56,451 nucleotides of DNA from Chitinophagaceae bacterium (GTDB lineage: Bacteria; Bacteroidota; Bacteroidia; Chitinophagales; Chitinophagaceae). The position numbers and the translations under genes were made by a program. The stretch covers positions 1-56,451 of the forward strand of contig JANWIJ010000025.1 in NCBI GenBank assembly GCA_025449935.1. The letters run 5' to 3'. Each line of letters starts with the position of its first letter. The first letter of the stretch is position 1. Below are positions 45,216-53,041 of this stretch, piece by piece. Below the pieces are notes generated by a model that did no database searches, was not told the DNA's origin, and was given only the letters and a program-made list of their open reading frames with translations.

Positions 45216-45223
45216 TATCTTTG
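45216..45223 (+). promoter_or_regulatory. -7 box (TATCTTTG) of the LLM oxidoreductase gene
   Basis: This is an exact TAnnTTTG match 16 bases before ATG 45240, supporting that start over the upstream one at 45174. A partial -33 (TTCTG at 45193) lies 18 bases farther upstream. Confidence 0.55.
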
Positions 45224-45239
45224 CAAACAAAACACTCAT

Positions 45240-46274
45240 ATGGAATTAGGCGTTGGCATGTTCGGCGATAATCATTACGGTAAGAATGGCAAACCCCAAT
45301 CTCCCGGTCAACGGTTAAAAGAGCTGATCGCGGAAATAAAATTAATGGACGAGGTGGGGCTGGATTTCTTTGGCATCGGGGAACATCACCGGCTCGATTA
45401 TGCTGTGTCCGCACCCGAGATCATTATAGCTGCCGCCGCAACAGTTACAAAGAATATTAAACTGGGCAGTGCCGTTTCGGTATTGAGTTCTTCGGACCCC
45501 GTGAAACTCTATCAAAGCTTTGCCACGATCGACCATATCTCGGGGGGGAGGGCAGAACTGATGGCCGGCCGCGGTAGCTTTATCGAATCCTTTCCCTTAT
45601 TCGGCTACAACCTCGAAGATTATGACGAATTGTTTGAAGAAAAACTGGAACTGCTGCTAAAGATCAATACAGAGAATCCCGTTAGCTGGAAGGGAAGGTT
45701 CCGGCCTGCACTGAACAAACAGGAAGTCCTGCCCCGTGCTGTAAACGATAACCTGGCTATCTGGGTGGCTGTGGGCGGAACTCCCGAATCGATATTAAGA
45801 GCTGCCAGGCACGGACTGCCGGTGATCTTTGCGATTATCGGTGGTAACCCGGCACAGTTCAAGCCTTTGTTTAAATATTATAAGGATGCCTATGAGCAAT
45901 TCGGGCATGATAAGAAAAAGTTTAAAGTTGGGGTGCATATGCATGCCTTGTTTGGAGAAGACAGTCAACAAACTGCTGATGACTATTATCCTGTTTACGC
46001 TGCCCAGATGACGAGGGTCGGCAGCAGCCGTGGATGGCCGCCCTATACCGCACAGCAATATGAAGCGGGAAGAGGACAGAACGGACATTTGATCATCGGC
46101 GATGCTGCTGAATCGGTCGATAAGATCCTGCACATGCATGAACTTTTTGGCCTGACACGTTTTTCAGCGCACATGGATGTGGGCGGGCCTTCGCATAAGG
46201 TATTGTTGAAATCAATAGAAATATTCGGGACAAGAATCGCCCCGGAAGTCAGAAAAGAGCTGAAGGGTAAGTGA
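45240..46274 (+). CDS. LLM class flavin-dependent oxidoreductase
   Basis: From ATG 45240 the 344-residue protein is a luciferase-like (bacterial luciferase/F420-type TIM barrel) monooxygenase. Typical segments are EVGLDFFGIGEHHRLDYAV, NIKLGSAVSVLSSSDPVKLY, GRAELMAGRGSFIESFPLFG and IWVAVGGTPESILRAARHG. The substrate is unknown. A promoter box just before the ATG fixes the start; the upstream reading would put the promoter inside the gene. Confidence 0.93.
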   Translation: MELGVGMFGDNHYGKNGKPQSPGQRLKELIAEIKLMDEVGLDFFGIGEHHRLDYAVSAPEIIIAAAATVTKNIKLGSAVSVLSSSDPVKLYQSFATIDHISGGRAELMAGRGSFIESFPLFGYNLEDYDELFEEKLELLLKINTENPVSWKGRFRPALNKQEVLPRAVNDNLAIWVAVGGTPESILRAARHGLPVIFAIIGGNPAQFKPLFKYYKDAYEQFGHDKKKFKVGVHMHALFGEDSQQTADDYYPVYAAQMTRVGSSRGWPPYTAQQYEAGRGQNGHLIIGDAAESVDKILHMHELFGLTRFSAHMDVGGPSHKVLLKSIEIFGTRIAPEVRKELKGK

Positions 46275-46381
46275 TCTTTCCACACTTGCTTTTGTTCAAA
46301 GAAGAAACCAAATAACAGGTTGTACAGTCTTTGATGCCTGACCTCAGTATGCCTGGCTCCGGCGCGATTCGCGAAGTAATA

Positions 46382-46972
46382 TTAGTCTTTGGTGATCGTG
46401 AAATTAGATCGTTTCACCAGCTTGCGTGGTTTGCCATTACTACCCATAACAGGATTTAACCGCGGGGTATCAATGCTGAACCGTTCTTTCACCTGTATCT
46501 CCAAAAATTTGTTTTCCGGGGTTACGAAAATCGAATTGATGGTAACCTGCCCGTCAAGGCCAATGGTATGGTCAACCATCACATAATAATCTCCTTTTTT
46601 TATCTTTTTAGAAGTCATTACCTCCGCTTTCAGGGTACTGATGATAGAATCCATGAATTCTTTCCAGGTCTTATTATTGTCTTTTGTTACTTTACTATTA
46701 TCCGTTTTCACCACAGCGGCTGTTGCCGTCGTATCAGGCTGTCCGCTTATTTTTTTAACAGCAGAATCCTGGCCTGTGGCGGCCATTTTGTTTTTTTCAG
46801 GTGGCACTTCTTTTTTCCGGTTAGAATCAATTTTTGAACTCAGGTCTTCCCCTTTGCGCAGTACGGAGCCGGTATCTGTTTTCAGCTTTCCACCATACAG
46901 TGCTTCTTTGAGTGTCTGCGCATTGGCGTTCACCGTAATTACTACCAGCAGGACGAGTATTCCTTTTTTCAT
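46382..46972 (-). CDS. Secreted hypothetical protein (196 aa)
   Basis: The signal peptide is MKKGILVLLVVITVNANAQ. A low-complexity, lysine/threonine-rich middle part (about residues 20-100) precedes a conserved-looking beta-rich C-terminal domain (KKGDYYVMVDHTIGLDGQVT, FSIDTPRLNPVMGSNGKPRK). I recognise no named family. It stands alone, convergent with the LLM oxidoreductase gene. Confidence 0.72.
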   Translation of the reverse strand: MKKGILVLLVVITVNANAQTLKEALYGGKLKTDTGSVLRKGEDLSSKIDSNRKKEVPPEKNKMAATGQDSAVKKISGQPDTTATAAVVKTDNSKVTKDNNKTWKEFMDSIISTLKAEVMTSKKIKKGDYYVMVDHTIGLDGQVTINSIFVTPENKFLEIQVKERFSIDTPRLNPVMGSNGKPRKLVKRSNFTITKD

Positions 46973-47106
46973 ATTGCATTCATTTAATGATCCGGATGTT
47001 GTCTGTCACATTAACGATGCAAGTTAAGCCCCAAAAATGTTAGCGTCTTCACAATCTGTCTGGCCGAAAGCAGGGATAAGCAGGCGGTAGGATGAGTAAG
47101 CAATTT

Positions 47107-47829
47107 TTATTTATTTACCAGCCTCATCCTGTACGCATTCATGGCCGTGATCCCGAGTTTTTTGATCAGCCGGTAATTCACGATCACCCCAACGGGAGCG
47201 CCTATTACCGGTACCAGCTGTGCCATCTTGGCCAGGTCAATATAATCCCGGTATTCCTGCTGAAAATTGCGCCAGTCAAACTGGTGGATATCCGGAGGCA
47301 GCTCCTTTTTTTTTGTTTCCCAGTCAGTCATTTTCAGGTATATGGACCGCCGGTGTTCGTGACTGGAAAACGCGAGTTCAAAAATATGGAGCAGGTAAAC
47401 CCGTTCTTTATAATCATCCACATCAAAGCCATAAAGATTGGCTATTTCGAACAGTAATTTAATTTTAATGCCGATCAGAATGGGGAAATCGGCCAGGCCA
47501 AATAAAATACCGCCCGCGCCGGTAATTCCGCCTTCCACAGCGGCGGTTTTTTTATAGGAATCGATCTTTTTTAAAATAGCGGCTTCCTGTTCCGCGAAAT
47601 TTATATACAGCATGGGTTCCCGGGTGGTATATTTTGCGCCAAATAAAACACCCCGGATAAGTTGTTTAAGTGTTGCGGTGATGGCTTTATGTACTTTCTC
47701 AGGGATCCAGTCATTGATCTTCACCTGCATTCTTTTCGAAAGCTTGTTGAACAGGGTAGGGCGGCGTAACATTTCTTTTTGCCAGGCGGCTAATTCCTTT
47801 CTTACAATCAGTTCGTATTCATTGGTCAT
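47107..47829 (-). CDS. EcsC family protein
   Basis: The 240-residue protein matches the EcsC pattern: a helical N-terminus, then AAVEGGITGAGGILFGLADF and PILIGIKIKLLFEIANLYGF (glycine-rich amphipathic helix), and a C-terminal LVPVIGAPVGVIVNYRLIKK. EcsC was named from a Bacillus ABC-transporter operon, but its function is not defined. No ABC genes lie nearby. Confidence 0.88.
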   Translation of the reverse strand: MTNEYELIVRKELAAWQKEMLRRPTLFNKLSKRMQVKINDWIPEKVHKAITATLKQLIRGVLFGAKYTTREPMLYINFAEQEAAILKKIDSYKKTAAVEGGITGAGGILFGLADFPILIGIKIKLLFEIANLYGFDVDDYKERVYLLHIFELAFSSHEHRRSIYLKMTDWETKKKELPPDIHQFDWRNFQQEYRDYIDLAKMAQLVPVIGAPVGVIVNYRLIKKLGITAMNAYRMRLVNK

Positions 47830-47993
47830 AAATAAGATATGTTGTTGAATAAAGATACTGTTACTTCATCCTTTAATACCCGGGCAAAACTATTTTACCC
47901 TCCCTTTCAAATTCTCTGTAGATTTAACTACGATCTGCTACCTCCTGAATCTCCGGTCCCCCCGCCATTATTCATTCTTTTAAAAATTTAACT

Positions 47994-48767
47994 ATGAACC
48001 AGAAAATTCACCGCCCTGTCCTGTGGGTATTGGGCATCTCCCTGTTTCTTTCGGCGTGCAATTCCACGGACAAAAAAACGGAAGAAACCAGCACTGACAG
48101 TTCCGCTACAGAAAAAATGGAACCTGCCACCACCAATACAGTTATGGATGCAGTGACCGCAGCACCCAATTATTACAAAGTATTGAAGGATACTATGGGA
48201 ATCACCGTGATCGAAACCAATTACTTGCCCGGCGATTCATCATCCCTGCACAGCCATCATGATTATGCGATCTACTCGCCGAATACTGTCAGCGCCACTT
48301 TTTACGGCCAGGACGGAAAAAGTATGGAGTCTGTTCTGCCGGCCGGGGCATTTACTATACGGGCGGGGGAAACGCATAGCGTGAAGAATACCGGCAAAAC
48401 ACCGATCAAAGTCATCCTAATAGAAGTGAACCGCCCCAATAAACCCATGAGCTGGGATGCGTCACTTGATGCGACAAAAGTGGCCGGAAATCTTTATAAA
48501 CTGGTTAAAGATACTCTTGGCCTGAGGGCCATCGAAGTCAGCTACCGGCCCGGGCAAGCATCCGCCATGCATGCTCACCCGGATGTGGTGCTGTATGTAA
48601 CGGAAGGAAGTACCGCGGAATTTACTGGCAAAGACGGCAGCAAGAGAACCGCTGAGCTAAAAAAAGGATCGGTATTAATTGTTCCGGGCGACACCCATAT
48701 TGTAAAAAACACCGGCAAGACAACCATGAAAGGTATACTGCTGGAAGTGAACAGGTCGGTTAACTAA
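47994..48767 (+). CDS. Lipoprotein with two tandem cupin domains
   Basis: The 257-residue protein has a lipoprotein signal (VLWVLGISLFLSACNSTDKK) and a short Ser/Thr/Glu linker. Two homologous cupin halves follow (about residues 58-150 and 163-255). The halves align visibly: YYKVLKDTMGITVIETNYLP with LYKLVKDTLGLRAIEVSYRP, and AGETHSVKNTGKTPIKVILI with PGDTHIVKNTGKTTMKGILL. This points to internal duplication. Metal-ligand-like histidines are LHSHHDY in half one and MHAHPDV in half two. Function is unknown. A strong terminator follows. Confidence 0.87.
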   Translation: MNQKIHRPVLWVLGISLFLSACNSTDKKTEETSTDSSATEKMEPATTNTVMDAVTAAPNYYKVLKDTMGITVIETNYLPGDSSSLHSHHDYAIYSPNTVSATFYGQDGKSMESVLPAGAFTIRAGETHSVKNTGKTPIKVILIEVNRPNKPMSWDASLDATKVAGNLYKLVKDTLGLRAIEVSYRPGQASAMHAHPDVVLYVTEGSTAEFTGKDGSKRTAELKKGSVLIVPGDTHIVKNTGKTTMKGILLEVNRSVN

Positions 48768-49088
48768 ATTATTGTAACAAATAACGGTAACGGATAGTCC
48801 CGGGTTCGCCGGGACTATTTTTTTCAATTGCTTACAATGGCGTCTTGCATCCGGGCGTCCGGCAATTAGTTGTATATTAGTTATGCGACAGCCAGCTGCG
48901 TTCATACCTGCATTTAAACCTTATTCAACCTGCACTGCATTCATGAGGATGAAATGAAGCATATTATTCCTGCTGACTTCAGTCATCACCAAAATAATAG
49001 AAATGACCTGGTGGCTGCTGCCGCCCTTCAAGTTTTCGGCCAAACCGTTCGTAAATATTGTAGTTTCATTTTTGCATTAACCTGTATT
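48768..49088. other. 321-base intergenic region
   Basis: It holds the terminator of the bicupin lipoprotein gene (48794-48824), then about 260 bases without a recognisable gene. An open frame from 48954 is continuous with the C45 peptidase but is probably untranslated leader. A near-match to the -7 box (CATTTTTG, 49067-49074) lies 15 bases before the chosen ATG. Confidence 0.6.
48794..48824 (+). terminator. Rho-independent terminator of the bicupin lipoprotein gene
   Basis: The stem ATAGTCCCGG / CCGGGACTAT with a five-base loop is followed by a run of seven T. Confidence 0.88.
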
Positions 49089-50315
49089 ATGGAAAAGAAA
49101 ACGCTATCATACCCGTTTACAATCATGACAGGCTGTATGGCCCTGTTACTTTCATTTGGCTTTATGAGCCGGCCCGCCGCTCAAACAACAGCCGGCAAAA
49201 AAGTACCCGTGCTGGAACTGAAAGGCAATGCCTATGAAAAAGGATGGCAACATGGCACCCAGTTAAAAAAGGAGATCGCTGCCGTGTTTACAAAATGGAA
49301 AAACAATATACGCCGGTCCGGAGTGTCCAACCCGGATTCCTTACTCAACGCTTTTTTATCGGCGACTAACTTTGAGTCGGCCACGAAAAAATATTCGCCC
49401 GTGATCCTGGATGAATTGAAAGGAATTGCCGAAGGTTCGGGTCAACCCTATGCGGATGTTTTTGCTTTCCAGCTGGTAGATGAATTTTGGGTGTACCTGG
49501 ATAAAAAAAGAAACGAAGGAAACCATCATTGCAGCGGTATGGGTGTGTCCGCCACCGGCAACCACCCGGCTTATATTGCGCAGAATATGGACCTGGAAAA
49601 TTATATGCATGGAGCCCAGGTTTTGCTCCACCTCGCGGCAAATGGTACCGAACCCGAACAGTATATATTGAGTTGCGCCGGGCTGGTGGCCCTGAACGGA
49701 ATAAATTCAACAGGAACCGCCATGTGCATGAATACCCTGATGGAACTGGAGGGTTCGCCGGATGGATTACCGGTTGCTTTTGTGATCCGGGCTGTGCTCA
49801 GTAAACAAAATGGGAAAGAAGCACTGGACTTTTTAAAGACCGTAAAACATGCGTCAGGTCAAAATTATATTGTGGGCATAGCCGACAGTGTTTATGATTT
49901 TGAAGCATCCGCGAACCAGGTTGTTCGTTTTATACCCAAAGCAGGGCAGGGGTCCATTGTTTATCACACCAATCACGCATTGGTTAACCGGGATGTGAAA
50001 CCCTGGCACAGGGAAGCTTTTGAAAAAAGGCTGGCGGGAGAAAGAAAGGAAGATAACAGTGTCGTTCGCTTTGCATCCCTGCAGCAACGCCTGGATAAAC
50101 AACCGGCCGATATTTCTACAGATATTATTAAGACAACCTTACGTTCCAAAGACAATGCAAGAAGCCCGGTCAGTGTAACCTACAGGGAAGGTGGCTGGGG
50201 ATTTACGTACAGTTCTGTATTGTTTACCCTTGGAACTAAGCCGTCGGTGCAGTTGACATATGGTTCGCCGGATGAGTCCGAGTACACGGAGTACTTCTTC
50301 ACAAAAGGGCAATAG
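49089..50315 (+). CDS. C45-family peptidase/acyltransferase-like Ntn hydrolase
   Basis: From ATG 49089 the 408-residue protein has a signal segment (IMTGCMALLLSFGFMSRPAA). The acyl-CoA:6-aminopenicillanic acid acyltransferase (peptidase C45) fold follows: KGNAYEKGWQHGTQLKKEI near residue 45, DELKGIAEGSGQPYADVFAF, then the likely autocatalytic cysteine in NHHCSGMGVSATG with AQNMDLENYM behind it. In this family the Cys becomes N-terminal after self-cleavage. The substrate is unknown. The open frame reaches back to 48954, but only the 49089 start gives an export signal at the N-terminus. Confidence 0.85.
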   Translation: MEKKTLSYPFTIMTGCMALLLSFGFMSRPAAQTTAGKKVPVLELKGNAYEKGWQHGTQLKKEIAAVFTKWKNNIRRSGVSNPDSLLNAFLSATNFESATKKYSPVILDELKGIAEGSGQPYADVFAFQLVDEFWVYLDKKRNEGNHHCSGMGVSATGNHPAYIAQNMDLENYMHGAQVLLHLAANGTEPEQYILSCAGLVALNGINSTGTAMCMNTLMELEGSPDGLPVAFVIRAVLSKQNGKEALDFLKTVKHASGQNYIVGIADSVYDFEASANQVVRFIPKAGQGSIVYHTNHALVNRDVKPWHREAFEKRLAGERKEDNSVVRFASLQQRLDKQPADISTDIIKTTLRSKDNARSPVSVTYREGGWGFTYSSVLFTLGTKPSVQLTYGSPDESEYTEYFFTKGQ

Positions 50316-50378
50316 TACTCACCCATTTTTTCAGTAAATTATTTATACGGTAATGCCCCGGTATTTACCTGCAGTAAA

Positions 50379-50412
50379 TTTGGAATACCATATACGGGCA
50401 AGATTATCTTTT
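50379..50412 (+). promoter_or_regulatory. Probable promoter (TTTG-N22-TATCTTTT) of the 50427 gene
   Basis: TTTG at 50379-50382 and TATCTTTT at 50405-50412 match the Bacteroidota elements with one mismatch in the -7 box. The ATG follows after 14 bases. Confidence 0.55.
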
Positions 50413-50426
50413 AAATATTTCTAAGC

Positions 50427-50882
50427 ATGTATAAAACCAATAATTCAATGACCGGCCTTATTTCGTTCATGGTTGCTGCATTTATATTTCTTGTTCCAGC
50501 CAGCAGTTTGAGCCAATCAAAAGATGAGAAAGCAATACTGGCCACGCTGCGGCTGGAAGAAAAATACTGGAGCAGCGGGGATATTGACGGGTATGTAAGC
50601 CTGTATGCTCCCTTAGATTCCACCCGCATGATCCTCAGTAAGGGAGCCGCTTATGGGAGGGACAGTATTCTGGCTTTTTACAAAAAATACTGGCCGAAAG
50701 ATAAAATGGGAAAGCTGGTGCTCGATGGGGAGCAATTGGAAAGATTGTCCCGCAAATACTATTATGTCACCGGTTATTTTCATGTCAGCTATCCCGATGG
50801 GCGGGTCATTAATGGTCGGTACTCCAGCCTGATGAAAAAAATAAAAGGGAAATGGTATTTGTACACGGATCATTCGGGCTGA
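50427..50882 (+). CDS. Secreted NTF2-like protein (SnoaL/DUF4440 type)
   Basis: The 151-residue protein has a signal peptide (FMVAAFIFLVPASSLSQ). A single cone-shaped NTF2-like domain follows: LRLEEKYWSSGDIDGYVSLY, ILAFYKKYWPKDKM, and closing strands YSSLMKKIKGKWYLYTDHSG. The fold is used by SnoaL cyclases, ketosteroid isomerase and many binding proteins; no catalytic residue can be assigned. A similar protein is encoded on the other strand just downstream. Confidence 0.85.
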   Translation: MYKTNNSMTGLISFMVAAFIFLVPASSLSQSKDEKAILATLRLEEKYWSSGDIDGYVSLYAPLDSTRMILSKGAAYGRDSILAFYKKYWPKDKMGKLVLDGEQLERLSRKYYYVTGYFHVSYPDGRVINGRYSSLMKKIKGKWYLYTDHSG

Positions 50883-50944
50883 GATCTCCGTGGGCATAAA
50901 TTGGAAAAAACTAGAATCCTGTAACTGTCCGGTCGTTGGCTAAT

Positions 50945-50970
50945 AAAAAAGAGCCTGCATGTGCAGGCTC
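50945..50970 (-). terminator. Terminator of the minus-strand DUF4440 gene
   Basis: The stem GAGCCTGCA / TGCAGGCTC is followed by six T on the minus strand. It lies 28 bases after the stop at 50998, between two convergent genes. Confidence 0.85.
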
Positions 50971-50997
50971 CCTGGTTGCTTAATACTTTCTATGCTC

Positions 50998-51489
50998 TTA
51001 GTTAGGCGCCTTGCACGGCATTGAACTTACATTCATATCCCTGACACAAACCCATTTTCCATCACGTTTTTCGAAATAGGACATATAATGTCCCCTGTCT
51101 GTCTCCACACCGGAGGGACTGTTTAATTTCCAGGAACCAATTTCTACCAGGTGGTTTTCATCCCCAAAAAGGTCTACCACTTTATAGACATTCGTATTTC
51201 CGGCTGTGTCTTTTGCAATGTTTTTAGCAATGCGGTCCCGGATAGCAGCATTCCCTGAAACGGGTTCTTCGTTGCGGCTATAGCTAACGGCGTCGGCGCT
51301 GTAGTAAACCGCCACGGCATTGGCATCTTTGGCTTTTTCAGCAGCTGCATAAGCATCTTCCATGGCCTGGATCTCTGTCCGGGCTTTGTCCATATCAAGC
51401 GGTTTCGCTTTTTCTTCGGCTGTAGAACAGGCCGAAAACAAACTGGCGGAAATACCCAAGAAAAGGGCTGATTGAAAAAAATTTCTCAT
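50998..51489 (-). CDS. DUF4440/NTF2-like lipoprotein
   Basis: From ATG 51489 the 163-residue protein has a lipoprotein signal (ALFLGISASLFSACSTAEE). The NTF2-like domain has a helical start (AMEDAYAAAEKAKDANAVAV), YYSADAVSYSRNEEPVSGNA, and strands ending DRGHYMSYFEKRDGKWVCVR. The extension to 51618 is out of keeping with the signal peptide. It is convergent with, and of the same fold as, the 50427 gene, though the sequences are clearly different. Function is unknown. Confidence 0.87.
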   Translation of the reverse strand: MRNFFQSALFLGISASLFSACSTAEEKAKPLDMDKARTEIQAMEDAYAAAEKAKDANAVAVYYSADAVSYSRNEEPVSGNAAIRDRIAKNIAKDTAGNTNVYKVVDLFGDENHLVEIGSWKLNSPSGVETDRGHYMSYFEKRDGKWVCVRDMNVSSMPCKAPN

Positions 51490-51651
51490 AACTAAAAGGT
51501 TTAGGTGGTGAAGAGATAGGGAAAGGTAGGATTTATTATTTAGCATTGGTATTGTACGCCAGGGGCAATATGACCCGGTGAGGTGATTTTCGCCGGGCCA
51601 GGTAAGGCCATAGTGCAAAAAAGAGGTGCGGATTAATCTTCCAATACAATA

Positions 51652-51975
51652 TTATAAAATGAGGATCAGCAATAATATAATGATAATAATGGCTCCTACA
51701 GACAGGTAAACGCCACCTTTAATGGCTTTCATTTCTTTTTTAATTTCTTTCACTTCTTTCCGGAGCCCTTTTTTTTCCATTCTTGTCATTTCAGATTTGC
51801 TCATTTCTTTGATCTCGGTAAGCCGGAGAAGTAATTCCTGCGCTCTTGGGTTCTCTGTTGTTGTTGCACTATTGGACGGTGAAACCGCCGGGTCAAGATT
51901 GGCAGAACTGGCAGGCAACACAACAGCAAGAAGCATAAGAAGCGATACGATACGTAACATTATTTTATTATTCAT
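51652..51975 (-). CDS. Small exported protein with coiled coil and C-terminal membrane segment
   Basis: The 107-residue protein has a signal peptide (IVSLLMLLAVVLPASSA). A lysine/glutamate-rich coiled coil (LTEIKEMSKSEMTRMEKKGL to about residue 85) and a C-terminal hydrophobic helix (SVGAIIIIILLLILIL) follow. Proteins of this layout are common in Bacteroidota and unnamed. It could be a small envelope tether. It is convergent with nothing and lies upstream of the DUF4440 gene on the same strand. Confidence 0.72.
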   Translation of the reverse strand: MNNKIMLRIVSLLMLLAVVLPASSANLDPAVSPSNSATTTENPRAQELLLRLTEIKEMSKSEMTRMEKKGLRKEVKEIKKEMKAIKGGVYLSVGAIIIIILLLILIL

Positions 51976-52309
51976 TTTCCGTTATTTAAGTTTTACTGAA
52001 TAGGTTTTACGCGGATCTGCCGGCTGTTTTGGCAACCATGCCGGTAATACATAAAGCTGGTTTACTTTCTGAAAATAAACCTTACATAGTTTTCCCGGCA
52101 GGTTATATAATTCATACATCTTTATGTTGTTGCAGATAAATTCAACATGAGCCTGGGTACCCTGGATAAACGCTGTGAGGGTTTCTCTGCCGCCAGCAAA
52201 TGGAGCAGCCCGTGCGGAAAATTTGCCCGGGTATTTTTTTTTAATAAATTAGGTATACAATTCAGGGTTCGGGTACCGGTATATTTCTTTTACCATTAAA
52301 CCAACAGCA
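51976..52309. other. 334-base intergenic region
   Basis: This is the gap between divergent genes. No ORF with support, tRNA, hairpin with T run or repeat is seen. It presumably carries the promoters of both flanking genes; a TATATTTC sequence close to the 52310 start is a weak -7 candidate. Confidence 0.5.
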
Positions 52310-52996
52310 ATGAAAAGGCAATTACTACTTATCCCGGTTGTATGTTTAATCCTGTCCGGCTGTTCAAATAAGCAGGCGGACAGTGACGAGGCAGCCGCCG
52401 GTGGTGACCAGACAAAAGAAACTTTTTCCTTAACCAACCTGGTAAAAGAAAACAGGCAACCACCAGATTCTGTCATTGCCCAACTCAACGCACAGCATCA
52501 CCAGCTGAAAGTATTGGAAAGAAGAACGGTGCCGGGTCCGTTTACTGTTCCCGGGATGAACCATTTCATTGACTATGCGGTTACCCTTGATAAATTGCCG
52601 GTAATTAATCCGGGGCCAGGCGAATATGTTCATGTGATGGAAGGACAGCGGCATGGTTATAAGAACCTGACGATTGGCATTACGGAAACATTCCCGGGAG
52701 GGGCGCCACCCATGCATTCCCATGAAGGTGAAGAATCACATGTCTTGCTGGAAGGGGATATTTTATATGCGTTGGGCGATACGGTGTTTACGATCAAAGC
52801 CCCTTATATGGTAAATATCCCGGCAGGCATGCCGCATGCCTTTAAGAACATTGGTAATAAGACGACTAACCTGGTGGTCATATTTCCAACCAATATCTGG
52901 AAATACGACGTGCTGGATTATTTTCCTTTTGACAAGGATACAGCAAAAGCGGTTTCCCGGTTTACTAGATTTAAGGACAGCCTGGCGAAGAAGTAA
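52310..52996 (+). CDS. Cupin-domain lipoprotein
   Basis: The 228-residue protein has a lipoprotein signal (MKRQLLLIPVVCLILSGCSN). A single C-terminal cupin follows (about residues 110-200) with motif one GGAPPMHSHEGEESHVLLEG and motif two VNIPAGMPHAFKNIGN. The His/Glu ligands for a metal are present. The substrate is unknown. It is one of three cupin genes within about 8 kb of each other and is convergent with the molybdenum hydroxylase operon. Confidence 0.87.
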   Translation: MKRQLLLIPVVCLILSGCSNKQADSDEAAAGGDQTKETFSLTNLVKENRQPPDSVIAQLNAQHHQLKVLERRTVPGPFTVPGMNHFIDYAVTLDKLPVINPGPGEYVHVMEGQRHGYKNLTIGITETFPGGAPPMHSHEGEESHVLLEGDILYALGDTVFTIKAPYMVNIPAGMPHAFKNIGNKTTNLVVIFPTNIWKYDVLDYFPFDKDTAKAVSRFTRFKDSLAKK

Positions 52997-53041
52997 ATTG
53001 AAGCGTTTTTCCTTTTCATAGCCGGGAACTAACGCTGTTCT

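Noticed and set aside
48954-49088. N-terminal extension of the C45 peptidase
   Set aside because: It would place the export signal 45 residues into the protein; ATG 49089 gives a normal N-terminal signal.
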